From JBMNQS01 sp050944255 (GTDB lineage Bacteria; Bacillota; Clostridia; Christensenellales; Maliibacteriaceae), in assembly GCA_050944255.1 (NCBI GenBank), contig JBMNQS010000003.1, positions 1 to 64,000 on the forward strand: a stretch of DNA of 64,000 nt. Reading direction: 5' to 3'. Below the pieces are notes generated by a model. That model was given only the letters and a program-made list of their open reading frames with translations. It did not search any database and was not told the origin of the DNA. Positions 52,028 to 60,584 of this stretch are shown piece by piece. A program made the position numbers and the translations under genes. The first letter of the stretch is position 1. Each line of letters opens with the position of its first letter.

Positions 52028-52585
52028 ATGCAAGTGAATGTTGCGCGCCGGATCATCGCGGGTACCCTGATTGTATTGTGTGTGGCTGCCTTTGTGTTCT
52101 TCGCCGTCATGCTGTGGGACAGGCCCCTGGCCCAGGCCGTGGTACGGCTTTTATCCGGCAGCGCCCTGTGGTTTGTGGCGCCGGCTGTTTCGGCGGCCGC
52201 CCTTTTGTGCGCCGCCGGCGCCCTGTACGTGATATTTGCTCCGGGCGTGCGCGCCAGCGGTGATATCATCGTGCGAAAGGACGATAAGGGCACGCTGAGC
52301 ATCTGCCTGGGCACGCTGGAGACCATCGGAACCATCGCCGCCAAAGAGGTGCAGGGCCTCAAAGACATCAAAATGAAGCTGACGGCGCATGAAGGCGACG
52401 TCTGCATCAGCGCACGGGTCAGCATGAGCCATGAGGCCGATATCCCCGAAGCCACCGCGCTGATACAGGAGGCCATGGGCAAGGCCATCTATGAGCGTAC
52501 GGGCATTATGGTGAAGCAGATCGATATTTCCGTGGCGGCGGCGGTATCCGTGGGCGAGCGGACAGCCTCGCCGAGAGTCCGATAG
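52028..52585 (+). CDS. amaP: alkaline-shock membrane-anchor protein AmaP
   Basis: 185 residues. Two N-terminal membrane helices (IIAGTLIVLCVAAFVFFAVML and LWFVAPAVSAAALLCAAGALYVIF), then a cytoplasmic Asp23-like domain (TIAAKEVQGLKDIKMKLTAHEGDVCISARVSM). It should tether Asp23-type protein to the membrane. AAAGGAGG precedes ATG 52028. Co-oriented with the DUF2273 gene. Confidence 0.82.
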   Translation: MQVNVARRIIAGTLIVLCVAAFVFFAVMLWDRPLAQAVVRLLSGSALWFVAPAVSAAALLCAAGALYVIFAPGVRASGDIIVRKDDKGTLSICLGTLETIGTIAAKEVQGLKDIKMKLTAHEGDVCISARVSMSHEADIPEATALIQEAMGKAIYERTGIMVKQIDISVAAAVSVGERTASPRVR

Positions 52586-52595
52586 GAGCAGCGCC

Positions 52596-52832
52596 GTGAA
52601 TGATTTTAATTTGAAAGAATTTATACTGAAACATAAGGTCCAGGCCGTCGGCGTGGCGCTGGGCGTCCTGGCAGGCGTCCTGATCCTCCTCATTGGCCTG
52701 TTGCGCACGCTGTTTCTGGTGCTGTGCGGCATCGTGGGCTATGCCGTCGCCGCCCTGGTGATGAGCGATACCATCCAGGGGCAGCGCATACGCGACTTCT
52801 TTAAATTCAGAGGGAAAAAGGGAGATCATTAA
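52596..52832 (+). CDS. DUF2273 family membrane protein
   Basis: 78 residues, two helices (VQAVGVALGVLAGVLILLIGLL and TLFLVLCGIVGYAVAALVM) and a basic tail (KFRGKKGDH). It usually accompanies amaP and asp23 in Firmicutes; role unknown. GTG 52596 with AGGAGC upstream. Confidence 0.8.
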   Translation: MNDFNLKEFILKHKVQAVGVALGVLAGVLILLIGLLRTLFLVLCGIVGYAVAALVMSDTIQGQRIRDFFKFRGKKGDH

Positions 52833-53300
52833 ATGTCCAGGACGGCGGCAAGGGAAACGGGCATGCGCTTACTGTATCAATGGTCCGTTTCCGGCGGGGA
52901 CTGGCATGAGGTGCTGGCCTCTTCGGTACTGAGCGAAGTGCCCCTGACAAAAAAGGACAGGGCGTATCTGGAACGCATTGTCTCGGGCGTGCAGAATGAG
53001 ACTGAAAAGCTGGATCAATTGCTGGAGAAAATGAGCAAGTCCTGGCGGGTGGACCGCATGGCCAAGCTGGACCTGGCCATACTGCGCCTGGCGGCCTATG
53101 AGCTGCTCTACTGCGAGGATATTCCCGGCAGCGTGTCTATCAACGAGGCGGTGGAGCTCTCCAAACGCTATTCCAGCGCGGAGGCGGTGCCGTTTATCAA
53201 CGGGATTTTATCTTCCATCGCCAGAGAGCTGGACAAGGCGGACGTGAACGAAGAAGATGCCGGCCAAAGCGCGGAGGAAGGCGGGGCGGATACGCGGTGA
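52833..53300 (+). CDS. nusB: transcription antitermination factor NusB
   Basis: 155 residues. All-helical RNA-binding protein of the rRNA antitermination complex. SRTAARETGMRLLYQWSVSGG and KLDLAILRLAAYELLYCEDIPGSVSINEAVELSKRYSS with PFINGILSSIAREL are standard. Unusual acidic tail (EEDAGQSAEEGGADTR). ATG 52833 follows the DUF2273 stop. Confidence 0.94.
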   Translation: MSRTAARETGMRLLYQWSVSGGDWHEVLASSVLSEVPLTKKDRAYLERIVSGVQNETEKLDQLLEKMSKSWRVDRMAKLDLAILRLAAYELLYCEDIPGSVSINEAVELSKRYSSAEAVPFINGILSSIARELDKADVNEEDAGQSAEEGGADTR

Positions 53301-54262
53301 CGAAGGTCTATCTGGGGCTGGACACCAGCTGCTACACCACCAGCCTTGCGGCGGTGGATGGGCAGGGAAGCCTGATCTGCCAGGTGAGAAAACTGTTGCC
53401 TGTGCCCGCGGGCGAAAACGGCCTGCGGCAGAGCCAAGCATTATTTGAGCACATCAAGCAACTGCCGGCACTCTACCGGCAGTTGCTTGCGGGTTTGCCG
53501 AAGGATCATAAAACCCAGGCGGTGTGCGTCTCCACCAGGCCCAGACCGGCTCATGGCAGCTATATGCCGGTGTTCCTGGCCGGGGAGAGCTTTGCCGACG
53601 TGATCGCCGCCGGCTGCGGGGCAAAACTCCTTGCCACGACGCACCAGCACGGGCACGTCTACGCGGCGCTCTATGGCGCGGGCGGCCCCGAGGGCGAGGC
53701 GTTTCTCGCCGTTCATCTCTCCGGCGGCACCAGTGAGCTTTTGAGGGTGCGGCGCCTGGAGGATGATCTGGACATTGAGCTCCTTGGCGGCACGCTGGAT
53801 GCCAGCGCCGGGCAACTGGTGGACAGAGTCGGCGTGAAGATGGGCCTTCCCTTCCCGGCGGGGGCGCATCTGGAGGAGATGGCCTTTATCCACGGGGTGG
53901 ACGAGCCCGCCATTCCCGCCAGCGCAAAGGGCCTTTCGGTGAGCTTCTCCGGCGCCCAGTCGGCGGCGCTTAGGGCCCTTGAAGCCGGGGAGGACAAGCC
54001 CAAGGTGGCGGCCATGGTGTTTTCGGCGCTTTCGCGGACGCTGGGGAAGTGGATTGCGGCGGCGGTGGAGGAGACCGGCATAAAGGCGGTGCTCCTGATG
54101 GGCGGCGTGGCGTCCAGCACATGGGTGCGCCGGGCGCTGACCGAGCGGCTTGCCAAACAGAAGGCGGACGCGGCGCTTCATTTCGCGCCGGCGCAGTACT
54201 GCAGCGACAACGCCGTGGGCGTGGCGCTTTCGGGATTTTATCAGATGCGGAGGAATGCATAA
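53297..54262 (+). CDS. Kae1-like (TsaD-related) protein
   Basis: 321 residues of the ASKHA/Kae1 fold. Opening YLGLDTSCYTTSLAAVD, a metal-site-like THQHGHVYAALYG, the HLSGGTSELL phosphate loop and GGTLDASAGQLVDRVGVKMGLPFP resemble TsaD but the sequence is shorter and divergent. In clostridia this is a paralogue beside nusB/folD, not the essential tRNA t6A enzyme; its substrate is unknown. GTG 53297 overlaps the nusB stop; a TsaD proper is not in this window. Confidence 0.78.
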   Translation: MTKVYLGLDTSCYTTSLAAVDGQGSLICQVRKLLPVPAGENGLRQSQALFEHIKQLPALYRQLLAGLPKDHKTQAVCVSTRPRPAHGSYMPVFLAGESFADVIAAGCGAKLLATTHQHGHVYAALYGAGGPEGEAFLAVHLSGGTSELLRVRRLEDDLDIELLGGTLDASAGQLVDRVGVKMGLPFPAGAHLEEMAFIHGVDEPAIPASAKGLSVSFSGAQSAALRALEAGEDKPKVAAMVFSALSRTLGKWIAAAVEETGIKAVLLMGGVASSTWVRRALTERLAKQKADAALHFAPAQYCSDNAVGVALSGFYQMRRNA

Positions 54263-55108
54263 ATGGCGGTTGTTCTGGACGGAAAGAAACTGGCGCTGGA
54301 GATTCGCGAGAAGATCCGCGTGGAAACGCAGGAATTAAAGGAGCATCGCGGCGTGACGCCGGGGCTGGCGGTGGTGCTGGTGGGCGACGACCCGGCCAGC
54401 GCGGTTTACGTGCGCAACAAGGACACGGCCTGCAGGAAGGCGGGCTTTCATTCGGTGGTCTGCCGTATGGACGCCCGCACGACGAAGGAGGAGCTGATCG
54501 AGAAGATCGGGCAGCTGAACCGCGACGAGTCCATCCACGGCATCTTGGCGCAATTGCCGTTGCCGGGGCATCTGGACGAACTGGAGATCATCGGCGCAGT
54601 CGATCCCCAAAAGGATGTGGACGGGCTGCACACATGCAGCGCCGGAGCGCTTCTGACGGGTCAAAAGGGATTTATCCCCTGCACCCCCAGGGGCATTATG
54701 CGCCTGATCGACGAAAGCGGCATCGAGCTTTCCGGGAAAAACGCCGTGGTGGTGGGAAGGAGCAATATCGTGGGCAAGCCCGCGGCGCTGCTGCTGCTTG
54801 CGCAGCACGCCACGGTGACCGTCTGCCATTCCCGGACGGAGCACCTGGCCGATGTCACCCGAAACGCCGATATCCTGGTGGCGGCGGTGGGCATCCCCGG
54901 TTTCATCACCGGGGACATGGTCAAGCCCGGCGCCGTGGTGATCGATGTGGGCATCAACCGAAGCGAGGAAGGCAAACTGGTGGGCGACGTGGATTACCAA
55001 GGGGCGGAAAAGGTGGCCGGGTTCATCACGCCGGTGCCCGGCGGCGTGGGGCCCATGACCATCGCCATGCTGCTGCAAAATACGCTGGAGAGCGCGAGGG
55101 GACAATGA
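54263..55108 (+). CDS. folD: bifunctional methylenetetrahydrofolate dehydrogenase/cyclohydrolase FolD
   Basis: 281 residues. Tyr49 and Lys53 (SAVYVRNKDTACRKAGF) are catalytic; QLPLPGHLDE, PQKDVDGLH, PCTPRGIMRLI, VVGRSNIVGKPAALLL and PGGVGPMTIAMLL complete the pattern. Interconverts one-carbon forms of folate with NADP. It begins on the codon after the upstream stop (ATG 54263) and overlaps xseA by four bases. Confidence 0.97.
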   Translation: MAVVLDGKKLALEIREKIRVETQELKEHRGVTPGLAVVLVGDDPASAVYVRNKDTACRKAGFHSVVCRMDARTTKEELIEKIGQLNRDESIHGILAQLPLPGHLDELEIIGAVDPQKDVDGLHTCSAGALLTGQKGFIPCTPRGIMRLIDESGIELSGKNAVVVGRSNIVGKPAALLLLAQHATVTVCHSRTEHLADVTRNADILVAAVGIPGFITGDMVKPGAVVIDVGINRSEEGKLVGDVDYQGAEKVAGFITPVPGGVGPMTIAMLLQNTLESARGQ

Positions 55109-56319
55109 ACGAGTTCGTTCTTTCGGTGGAGCAACTCAATACGTACGTGAAGAACGTGCTGCAGGCGGAAGAGCTGCTGCAAAACGTGCAGGTGATGGGC
55201 GAAATCTCCGGCTACAGGCGCTATCCGTCGGGGCACGCGTACTTCACGCTGAAGGACGAGCATTCCAGCGTAAGCTGCGTCATGTTCAGCCAGTACGCCG
55301 GGAGGCTGAACTTCGCGCCGGAAAACGGACAGTTCGTCCGGGCCGCGGGCGGCGTCGGCGTGTACGTCAAGGACGGCCGCTATCAGCTCTACGTCCGCAG
55401 CATGCAGCCTGCGGGCATCGGGCAGCTCTACCTGGCCTTTGAAGCGCTGAAGAAAAAGCTGGACGCAGAGGGGCTTTTCGCGCAGGAAAGAAAGCGGCCG
55501 GTGCCCTTTTTCCCCAAGCGCGTGGGCGTGGTGACCAGCCTCCAGGGCGCCGTTTTAAGGGATATCGTGCGGGTATCCCAGAGAAGGTGCCCCGGCGTTC
55601 GCATCGTGGTGATGCCGGTGCCGGTGCAGGGCGCGGCCGCCGCGTCGCAAATTGCCCGGGGCATCCGGGCCATGAACCAATACGGCCGCGCCGACGTCAT
55701 AATCATAGGGCGCGGCGGCGGATCGCTGGAGGACCTTTGGGCGTTCAATACCGAAGTGGTGGCCCGGGCCATCGCCGACTGCCGCGTGCCGGTGATCTCC
55801 GCCGTGGGCCACGAGACGGATACCACCATCAGCGACCTGGCGGCGGACCTGCGGGCCTCCACGCCGTCGGCTGCGGCGGAGATGGCGGTGCCGGTGAAGC
55901 AGGAGCTGAAGGACTGCGTCCGCCAGCAGGCGCAGCGGCTGGACAGGGCCGTGAAGCGGAAGCTGGAAGTGTCGCGCAGCCGCGCGGAGCTTCTGACCCG
56001 CTCCCAGGCCATGATGCGGCCGGTGACGCTGGTGGAGCGGCGTAGCCGCGACGCGCAGCAGGCGGCCGTGCGCCTGATGGAAGCCATGGCCCAGCAGATG
56101 GCTGAGAAGGGCCGCGCCGGCCAGATGCTTTTGGAGAAACTGAACGCGCTGAATCCCGACGCGGTGATGAGCCGCGGGTTCGCGCGGGTTGAAAACGCGG
56201 CTGGGAAGACGGTGACCACGGTAAAGGGGCTTCGCGCCGGACAGAAGGTGCAACTGATATTCGGCGACGGGCGCCGCGGCGCCCAGATACTGAAAAAAGA
56301 GGGATCGTATGACCGATAA
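55105..56319 (+). CDS. xseA: exodeoxyribonuclease VII large subunit
   Basis: 404 residues. OB-fold N-terminus (VQVMGEISGYRRYPSGHAYFTLKD), then the catalytic region (RVGVVTSLQGAVLRDIVRV; DVIIIGRGGGSLEDLWAFN; VISAVGHETDTTISDLAADLRASTPSAAAE). ATG 55105 overlaps the folD stop. Overlaps xseB by 11 bases. Confidence 0.95.
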   Translation: MNEFVLSVEQLNTYVKNVLQAEELLQNVQVMGEISGYRRYPSGHAYFTLKDEHSSVSCVMFSQYAGRLNFAPENGQFVRAAGGVGVYVKDGRYQLYVRSMQPAGIGQLYLAFEALKKKLDAEGLFAQERKRPVPFFPKRVGVVTSLQGAVLRDIVRVSQRRCPGVRIVVMPVPVQGAAAASQIARGIRAMNQYGRADVIIIGRGGGSLEDLWAFNTEVVARAIADCRVPVISAVGHETDTTISDLAADLRASTPSAAAEMAVPVKQELKDCVRQQAQRLDRAVKRKLEVSRSRAELLTRSQAMMRPVTLVERRSRDAQQAAVRLMEAMAQQMAEKGRAGQMLLEKLNALNPDAVMSRGFARVENAAGKTVTTVKGLRAGQKVQLIFGDGRRGAQILKKEGSYDR

Positions 56320-56560
56320 GAAAACACAGGAAGAGAAACTTTCGTTTGAAGAGGCGCTGGAGAGGATGCAGCAGGTGGTGCAGGCCCTGGAGACGGGGGA
56401 TGTGCCCCTCTCCGAGGCCATCGGCCTTTACGAGAAGGGGATGGCCTACGCAAGGATGCTGGAGAGCCTCCTGTCCGACGCCCAGAGCCGGATTTCCAAG
56501 CTGGAAGAGTCCCGGGGACAGTGGAGCGAGACGCCTCTTGACATTGAGGAAAATGTATGA
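56309..56560 (+). CDS. xseB: exodeoxyribonuclease VII small subunit
   Basis: 83 residues, helical: LSFEEALERMQQVVQALETGDVPLSEAIGLYEKGMAY is the family signature. ATG 56309 lies within the end of xseA and its stop overlaps ispA. Confidence 0.94.
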   Translation: MTDKKTQEEKLSFEEALERMQQVVQALETGDVPLSEAIGLYEKGMAYARMLESLLSDAQSRISKLEESRGQWSETPLDIEENV

Positions 56561-57450
56561 TCGAATACAAGGCGCAGTACAATGCTTATAGGGCCCTGGT
56601 GGAGACGTCCATAAACGAGATGTTCATGATGCGCGGCGATATCCCCCGGCGGCTGCAGGCGGCCATGCGCTACAGCGTGGACGCCGGCGGAAAGAGATTG
56701 CGCCCGGTGCTGCTTCTGGCCTGCTGCGACCTGGTGGGCGGGGATGCCCGTGCGGCCATGGCGTACGCCTGCGCCGTGGAGATGATCCACACCTATTCGC
56801 TGATACACGACGACCTGCCGGCCATGGACGATTCGCCCATGCGCCGCGGCGCGCCCAGCAACCATATGGTTCATGGGGAGGCCTTCGCGCTTTTGGCGGG
56901 CGACGGGCTTTTGACCTTCGCCTTTGAAGTGATGCTTCAGGATGCGCAGCGCTTTCAAAGGCCCGAGGCGGTCTCCGCCATGCGGGCCATCGCCCATGGC
57001 GCGGGGGTGGGCGGCATGGTGGCCGGACAGTGCCTGGACCTGTCCGCCGAGCAGGAGCAGATACATACCGAAGAGGAGCTTCTGGCCATCCACAAGGGAA
57101 AGACGGTGGCGCTGCTTGTGGCGGCCTGCACCGCCGGCGCGCTCTTGGGCGGCGCGGCCAAAGCGCAGGTTGCGGCTATCCGCGCCTACGCCAGGAACAT
57201 CGGCCTGGCCTTCCAGATCACCGACGATATCCTGGACTATATCGGAGACCCCCAGCTGCTTGGAAAGCCCACCGGCGGGGACCTGGCCCATAAAAAGCTG
57301 ACGTTTGTCAGCCTCTACGGCACGAAAACCGCCGCGGAGAAGGCCCATGGGCTCATCGAGCGGGCGCAGGAGGCCCTCTCGGTGTTTCCGGGTGAAAGGG
57401 CCTCCTTCCTGCATCAGCTGGCGCAGGAAATCCTGATGAGAGCTTACTGA
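56557..57450 (+). CDS. ispA: polyprenyl (farnesyl) diphosphate synthase
   Basis: 297 residues. First Asp-rich motif DDLPAMDD (residues 85-92), second DDILDYIGD, and the AGGKRLRP and MRRGAPSNH substrate sites. Makes C15 prenyl diphosphate for undecaprenyl and quinone precursors; product length is not predictable by eye. Overlaps xseB and precedes a PAP2-like gene and dxs. Confidence 0.92.
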   Translation: MIEYKAQYNAYRALVETSINEMFMMRGDIPRRLQAAMRYSVDAGGKRLRPVLLLACCDLVGGDARAAMAYACAVEMIHTYSLIHDDLPAMDDSPMRRGAPSNHMVHGEAFALLAGDGLLTFAFEVMLQDAQRFQRPEAVSAMRAIAHGAGVGGMVAGQCLDLSAEQEQIHTEEELLAIHKGKTVALLVAACTAGALLGGAAKAQVAAIRAYARNIGLAFQITDDILDYIGDPQLLGKPTGGDLAHKKLTFVSLYGTKTAAEKAHGLIERAQEALSVFPGERASFLHQLAQEILMRAY

Positions 57451-57467
57451 AATTCGGAGGAATGTGA

Positions 57468-57851
57468 ATGAATATACTGTGGCCTGCCGTGCTGGCCTGG
57501 GTGCTGGCACAGACGGCCAAGACCGTGATCCATTGGATGGAGCATGGTAAATTTGACCTTGCACGGCTGATATTCGGCTCCGGTGGAATGCCGTCGAGCC
57601 ATACGGCGTTTGTGGCGGCCATTGCCGTGGGCGCAGGACAGCGGGCCGGCTACGATACGGTCCAGTTCGGCGTCAGGCGCGCCGCGGGCAGGCAGGCCCG
57701 GGTGCTCAATGAAATACTGGAGCATCTGAGCAAGGGCGACGCCACATGGCCCCAGCAGATGGAGCGGCTGCGCGAACTTTTGGGCCATACGCCGTTTCAA
57801 GTGGTGATAGGGCTTATTTTAGGCGCGGTGACCGCGCTGATATTCAATTGA
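57468..57851 (+). CDS. divergent PAP2 family protein, apparently with an internal in-frame deletion
   Basis: 127 residues. N-terminal helix, then SGGMPSSHTAFVAAIA (residues 38-53) and GVRRAAGRQARVLNEILEHL match the YuiD-like divergent PAP2 family. In that family a membrane helix with a VMYDA-like motif lies between these blocks; here only AGQRAGYDTVQF separates them, so about 15 residues seem missing without loss of frame. The C-terminal PFQVVIGLILGAVTALIF helix is intact. ATG 57468 with GGAGG. May be inactive. Confidence 0.7.
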   Translation: MNILWPAVLAWVLAQTAKTVIHWMEHGKFDLARLIFGSGGMPSSHTAFVAAIAVGAGQRAGYDTVQFGVRRAAGRQARVLNEILEHLSKGDATWPQQMERLRELLGHTPFQVVIGLILGAVTALIFN

Positions 57852-57861
57852 CGGAGAAGCT

Positions 57862-59718
57862 ATGAACCTATTGGATAACATCGACTCGCCCGCGGACTTA
57901 AAGCTGCTGACCCAAGAGCAGCTTGAGGCGCTGGCGGAGGAAATCCGGATACACATACTGCGCTGCGTGTCCAGAACAGGCGGCCATTTGGCGAGCAATC
58001 TGGGCATTGTGGAGTTGACGCTGGCGCTGCACGCGGTGCTGGAATGCCCCGGGGATAAGATCGTCTTCGACGTGGGGCATCAGAGCTACGTGCATAAAAT
58101 ACTGACCGGGCGCAGGGATCAAATGCATACGCTGCGCGCAAAGGACGGGCTTTCCGGCTTCCCCAAGCCGCAGGAGAGCTCTTGCGACGCCTTTGCCACC
58201 GGGCACGCCTCCACGTCGCTCTCCGCGGCGCTGGGCATGGCCCGGGCCCGCGACTTAAAGGGCGAGGATTTTCATATCGCCGCGGTGGTGGGCGACGGCG
58301 CCTTCGGCGGCGGGATGATCTACGAGGCCATCAGCGACATGGGTAGCGGCGACAATAAGCTCATGATCATCTTAAACGACAACAATATGAGCATCTCGCC
58401 CAACGTTGGGGCGCTGTCCAAGGCGCTGTCCAATCTGCGGCAGAGTCCCCGCTACCGGGGCTTCAAACTGTGGGCCAAGGAACGCCTCAGCGAGGGCGGC
58501 TACCTGGCGCGGCTGATGCACCGGGTCAAGACCAGCATCAAGTACCTGATGGTGCCCGGCTCGCTGTTTGAGGAAATGGGCCTGTTCTACATCGGGCCGG
58601 TGGACGGCCACGATATCGGCGCCCTGATGCAGGCGTTCACGCAGGCCAAAAAGGCGCCCATGACCTGCCTGGTGCACGTGATTACCCACAAGGGGCAAGG
58701 GTACAGGGCCGCCGAGGCGGACCCCAGCACGTACCACGGGGTGTCGGCGTTCTCCATCCGCACCGGGATGCCCAAGGCGGCGGCGCCGGAAAAACTGCCC
58801 TTTGCCGCGGCGCTGGGCCGCGCGCTGGTCAAACGGGCGCGGGAGGATGAAAGGATCGTGGCGGTGACGGCTGCCATGCCCGACGCCACGGGGCTGGGCC
58901 TTTTCAGGGATACGTTCCCGCGGCGCTTCTTCGATGTGGGCATCGCCGAGGAGCACGCGGTGACCATGGCGGCGGGGCTTGCCGCAGGCGGAATGCGGCC
59001 GGTGGTGCCCATTTACTCCACGTTCCTGCAGCGCGCCTACGATCAGATCGTGCACGACGTCTGCCTGCAGCATCTGCCGGTGATCTTCGCGGTGGACCAC
59101 GCTGGGATCGTAGGCGAGGACGGAGAGACGCATCAGGGCGTGTTCGATATCTCCTACATGCGCCACATCCCCAATTTGACCATCCTGTCGCCGGCCTCCA
59201 GCGAAGAGATGGCCGATGCGCTGGACTATGCGCTGGATATGGCCTCTGCGGTGGCCATCCGCTATCCCCGCGGGTGCGACCGGCTCAACGGCCTGGGGGA
59301 CATGCCGCCCTTAAGCCGGGAGCCGTGGCCGCTCCTGCGCCGGGGGAAGGATTTGTCGATTCTGGCGGTGGGGGCCATGGCCCAGCACGCGCTGGAAGCG
59401 GCCGAGGCGCTCAAAGGTGAAATGGATATAGCCGTCTACAGCGTGCGGATCATCAAGCCTCTGGATGAGGAGATTTTAAAGCGGGCCACGGACTACAAGC
59501 TGTGCGTGACGCTGGAGGACAACGCGGCGGCGGGCGGGTTCGGCTCTCTGGTGCTGGAAACGCTGGAGAAGCTGGATATCCGCCGCAGCGTGCGGATTCT
59601 GGCGGTGCCCGACCGGTTTATCGCTCATGCCACCCGGGCGCAGTGCCTCGGGGATCTGGCGCTGGCCGGGGACGCCCTGGCGCGGCGGATCAGAGCGCTT
59701 TGGGAGCGTCAGTCATGA
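57862..59718 (+). CDS. dxs: 1-deoxy-D-xylulose-5-phosphate synthase
   Basis: 618 residues. First step of the MEP isoprenoid pathway, condensing pyruvate and glyceraldehyde-3-phosphate with ThDP. SGFPKPQESSCDAFATGHAS, VVGDGAFGGGMIYEAIS with the GDG site, LNDNNMSISPNVGALS, GPVDGHDI, DVGIAEEHAVTMAAGLA and YPRGCDRL are all present. ATG 57862. Ends on ATGA overlap with tlyA. Confidence 0.96.
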   Translation: MNLLDNIDSPADLKLLTQEQLEALAEEIRIHILRCVSRTGGHLASNLGIVELTLALHAVLECPGDKIVFDVGHQSYVHKILTGRRDQMHTLRAKDGLSGFPKPQESSCDAFATGHASTSLSAALGMARARDLKGEDFHIAAVVGDGAFGGGMIYEAISDMGSGDNKLMIILNDNNMSISPNVGALSKALSNLRQSPRYRGFKLWAKERLSEGGYLARLMHRVKTSIKYLMVPGSLFEEMGLFYIGPVDGHDIGALMQAFTQAKKAPMTCLVHVITHKGQGYRAAEADPSTYHGVSAFSIRTGMPKAAAPEKLPFAAALGRALVKRAREDERIVAVTAAMPDATGLGLFRDTFPRRFFDVGIAEEHAVTMAAGLAAGGMRPVVPIYSTFLQRAYDQIVHDVCLQHLPVIFAVDHAGIVGEDGETHQGVFDISYMRHIPNLTILSPASSEEMADALDYALDMASAVAIRYPRGCDRLNGLGDMPPLSREPWPLLRRGKDLSILAVGAMAQHALEAAEALKGEMDIAVYSVRIIKPLDEEILKRATDYKLCVTLEDNAAAGGFGSLVLETLEKLDIRRSVRILAVPDRFIAHATRAQCLGDLALAGDALARRIRALWERQS

Positions 59719-60515
59719 AGGCGCGGCTGGACCAGGCCATGGTGGAGCGGGGTCTCTGCGAAAGCCGCTCCCGCGCGCAGGCGCTGATTTTGGCCGGGGA
59801 AGTGCTGGTGGACGGCCAGAAGGTAAAGAAGGCGTCCCAGAGCGTGGACGAAGGCCAAAAAATTGAGGTGGCCGAGCAATTGCCGTTCGTCAGCCGCGGC
59901 GGGCTGAAGCTGCAAAAGGCCATAGAAGTGTTTCATATTGAATTAAAGGGCGCCGTGTGCGCCGATATCGGGGCTTCCACGGGAGGATTTACCGACTGCA
60001 TGCTCCAGCACGGGGCCAAAAAGGTGTATGCCATCGACGTGGGCTACGGCCAGTTGGACTGGAAACTTAGAAGCGACGACCGGGTGGTGGTCCGCGAGAG
60101 GACCAACGCCCGTTTCATCGTGCCGGGGGATTTTGAGGAATCCCTTGACTTTGCCGGCATCGACGCCTCGTTTATCTCGCTGAAGCTGCTTTTGCCGCCG
60201 CTTTATCCTTGCCTTATGGAAAACGGGCACGTGGTGGCGCTGGTCAAGCCCCAGTTTGAGGCGGGAAAGAGCCAGGTGGGTAAGCACGGCGTGGTGCGCG
60301 ATCCGGCGGTGCATAAAGATGTGATCCAAAAGACGGCGGAGGCGGCCGCGAAGCTGGGTTTTTCCGTGCCGGGCCTGGATTTTTCGCCCGTTACCGGGCC
60401 GAAGGGAAACATGGAGTTTTTGCTGTACTTATCCAAGGGCGCGGCCGCGCCCGACATGCCGGATATCGCCTCTGTGGTGGACAGGGCCCATGCCGCGCTG
60501 AAAACCCATGAATAA
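59715..60515 (+). CDS. tlyA: TlyA family rRNA 2'-O-methyltransferase
   Basis: 266 residues. N-terminal S4 RNA-binding domain (ARLDQAMVERGLCESRSRAQ, residues 2-60) and a SAM methyltransferase domain (VCADIGASTGGFTDCMLQHGA, VYAIDVGYGQLDWKL, DASFISLKLLLPPL, LVKPQFEAGK). It should methylate cytidine ribose in 16S/23S rRNA, or act as a spore/haemolysin-type paralogue. Starts by overlap with dxs. Confidence 0.93.
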   Translation: MKARLDQAMVERGLCESRSRAQALILAGEVLVDGQKVKKASQSVDEGQKIEVAEQLPFVSRGGLKLQKAIEVFHIELKGAVCADIGASTGGFTDCMLQHGAKKVYAIDVGYGQLDWKLRSDDRVVVRERTNARFIVPGDFEESLDFAGIDASFISLKLLLPPLYPCLMENGHVVALVKPQFEAGKSQVGKHGVVRDPAVHKDVIQKTAEAAAKLGFSVPGLDFSPVTGPKGNMEFLLYLSKGAAAPDMPDIASVVDRAHAALKTHE

Positions 60516-60527
60516 AAAGAAAATGGA

Positions 60528-60556
60528 TTGTATTTTTATGCGTCCTGCGCTATAAT
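60528..60556 (+). promoter_or_regulatory. putative sigma-A promoter of nadK
   Basis: TTGTAT (60528-60533) and TATAAT (60551-60556), spacer 17 bp, within the run of genes, so nadK-argR-recN can be transcribed separately. Confidence 0.6.
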
Positions 60557-60584
60557 GGGGATAAACAGGGAGATGAACGAACCA

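Noticed and set aside
54049..55104. Long open frame extending xseA about 350 codons upstream
   Set aside because: It runs antiphase through the 3' end of the Kae1-like gene and folD; G+C-rich DNA leaves few stops. xseA starts at 55105.
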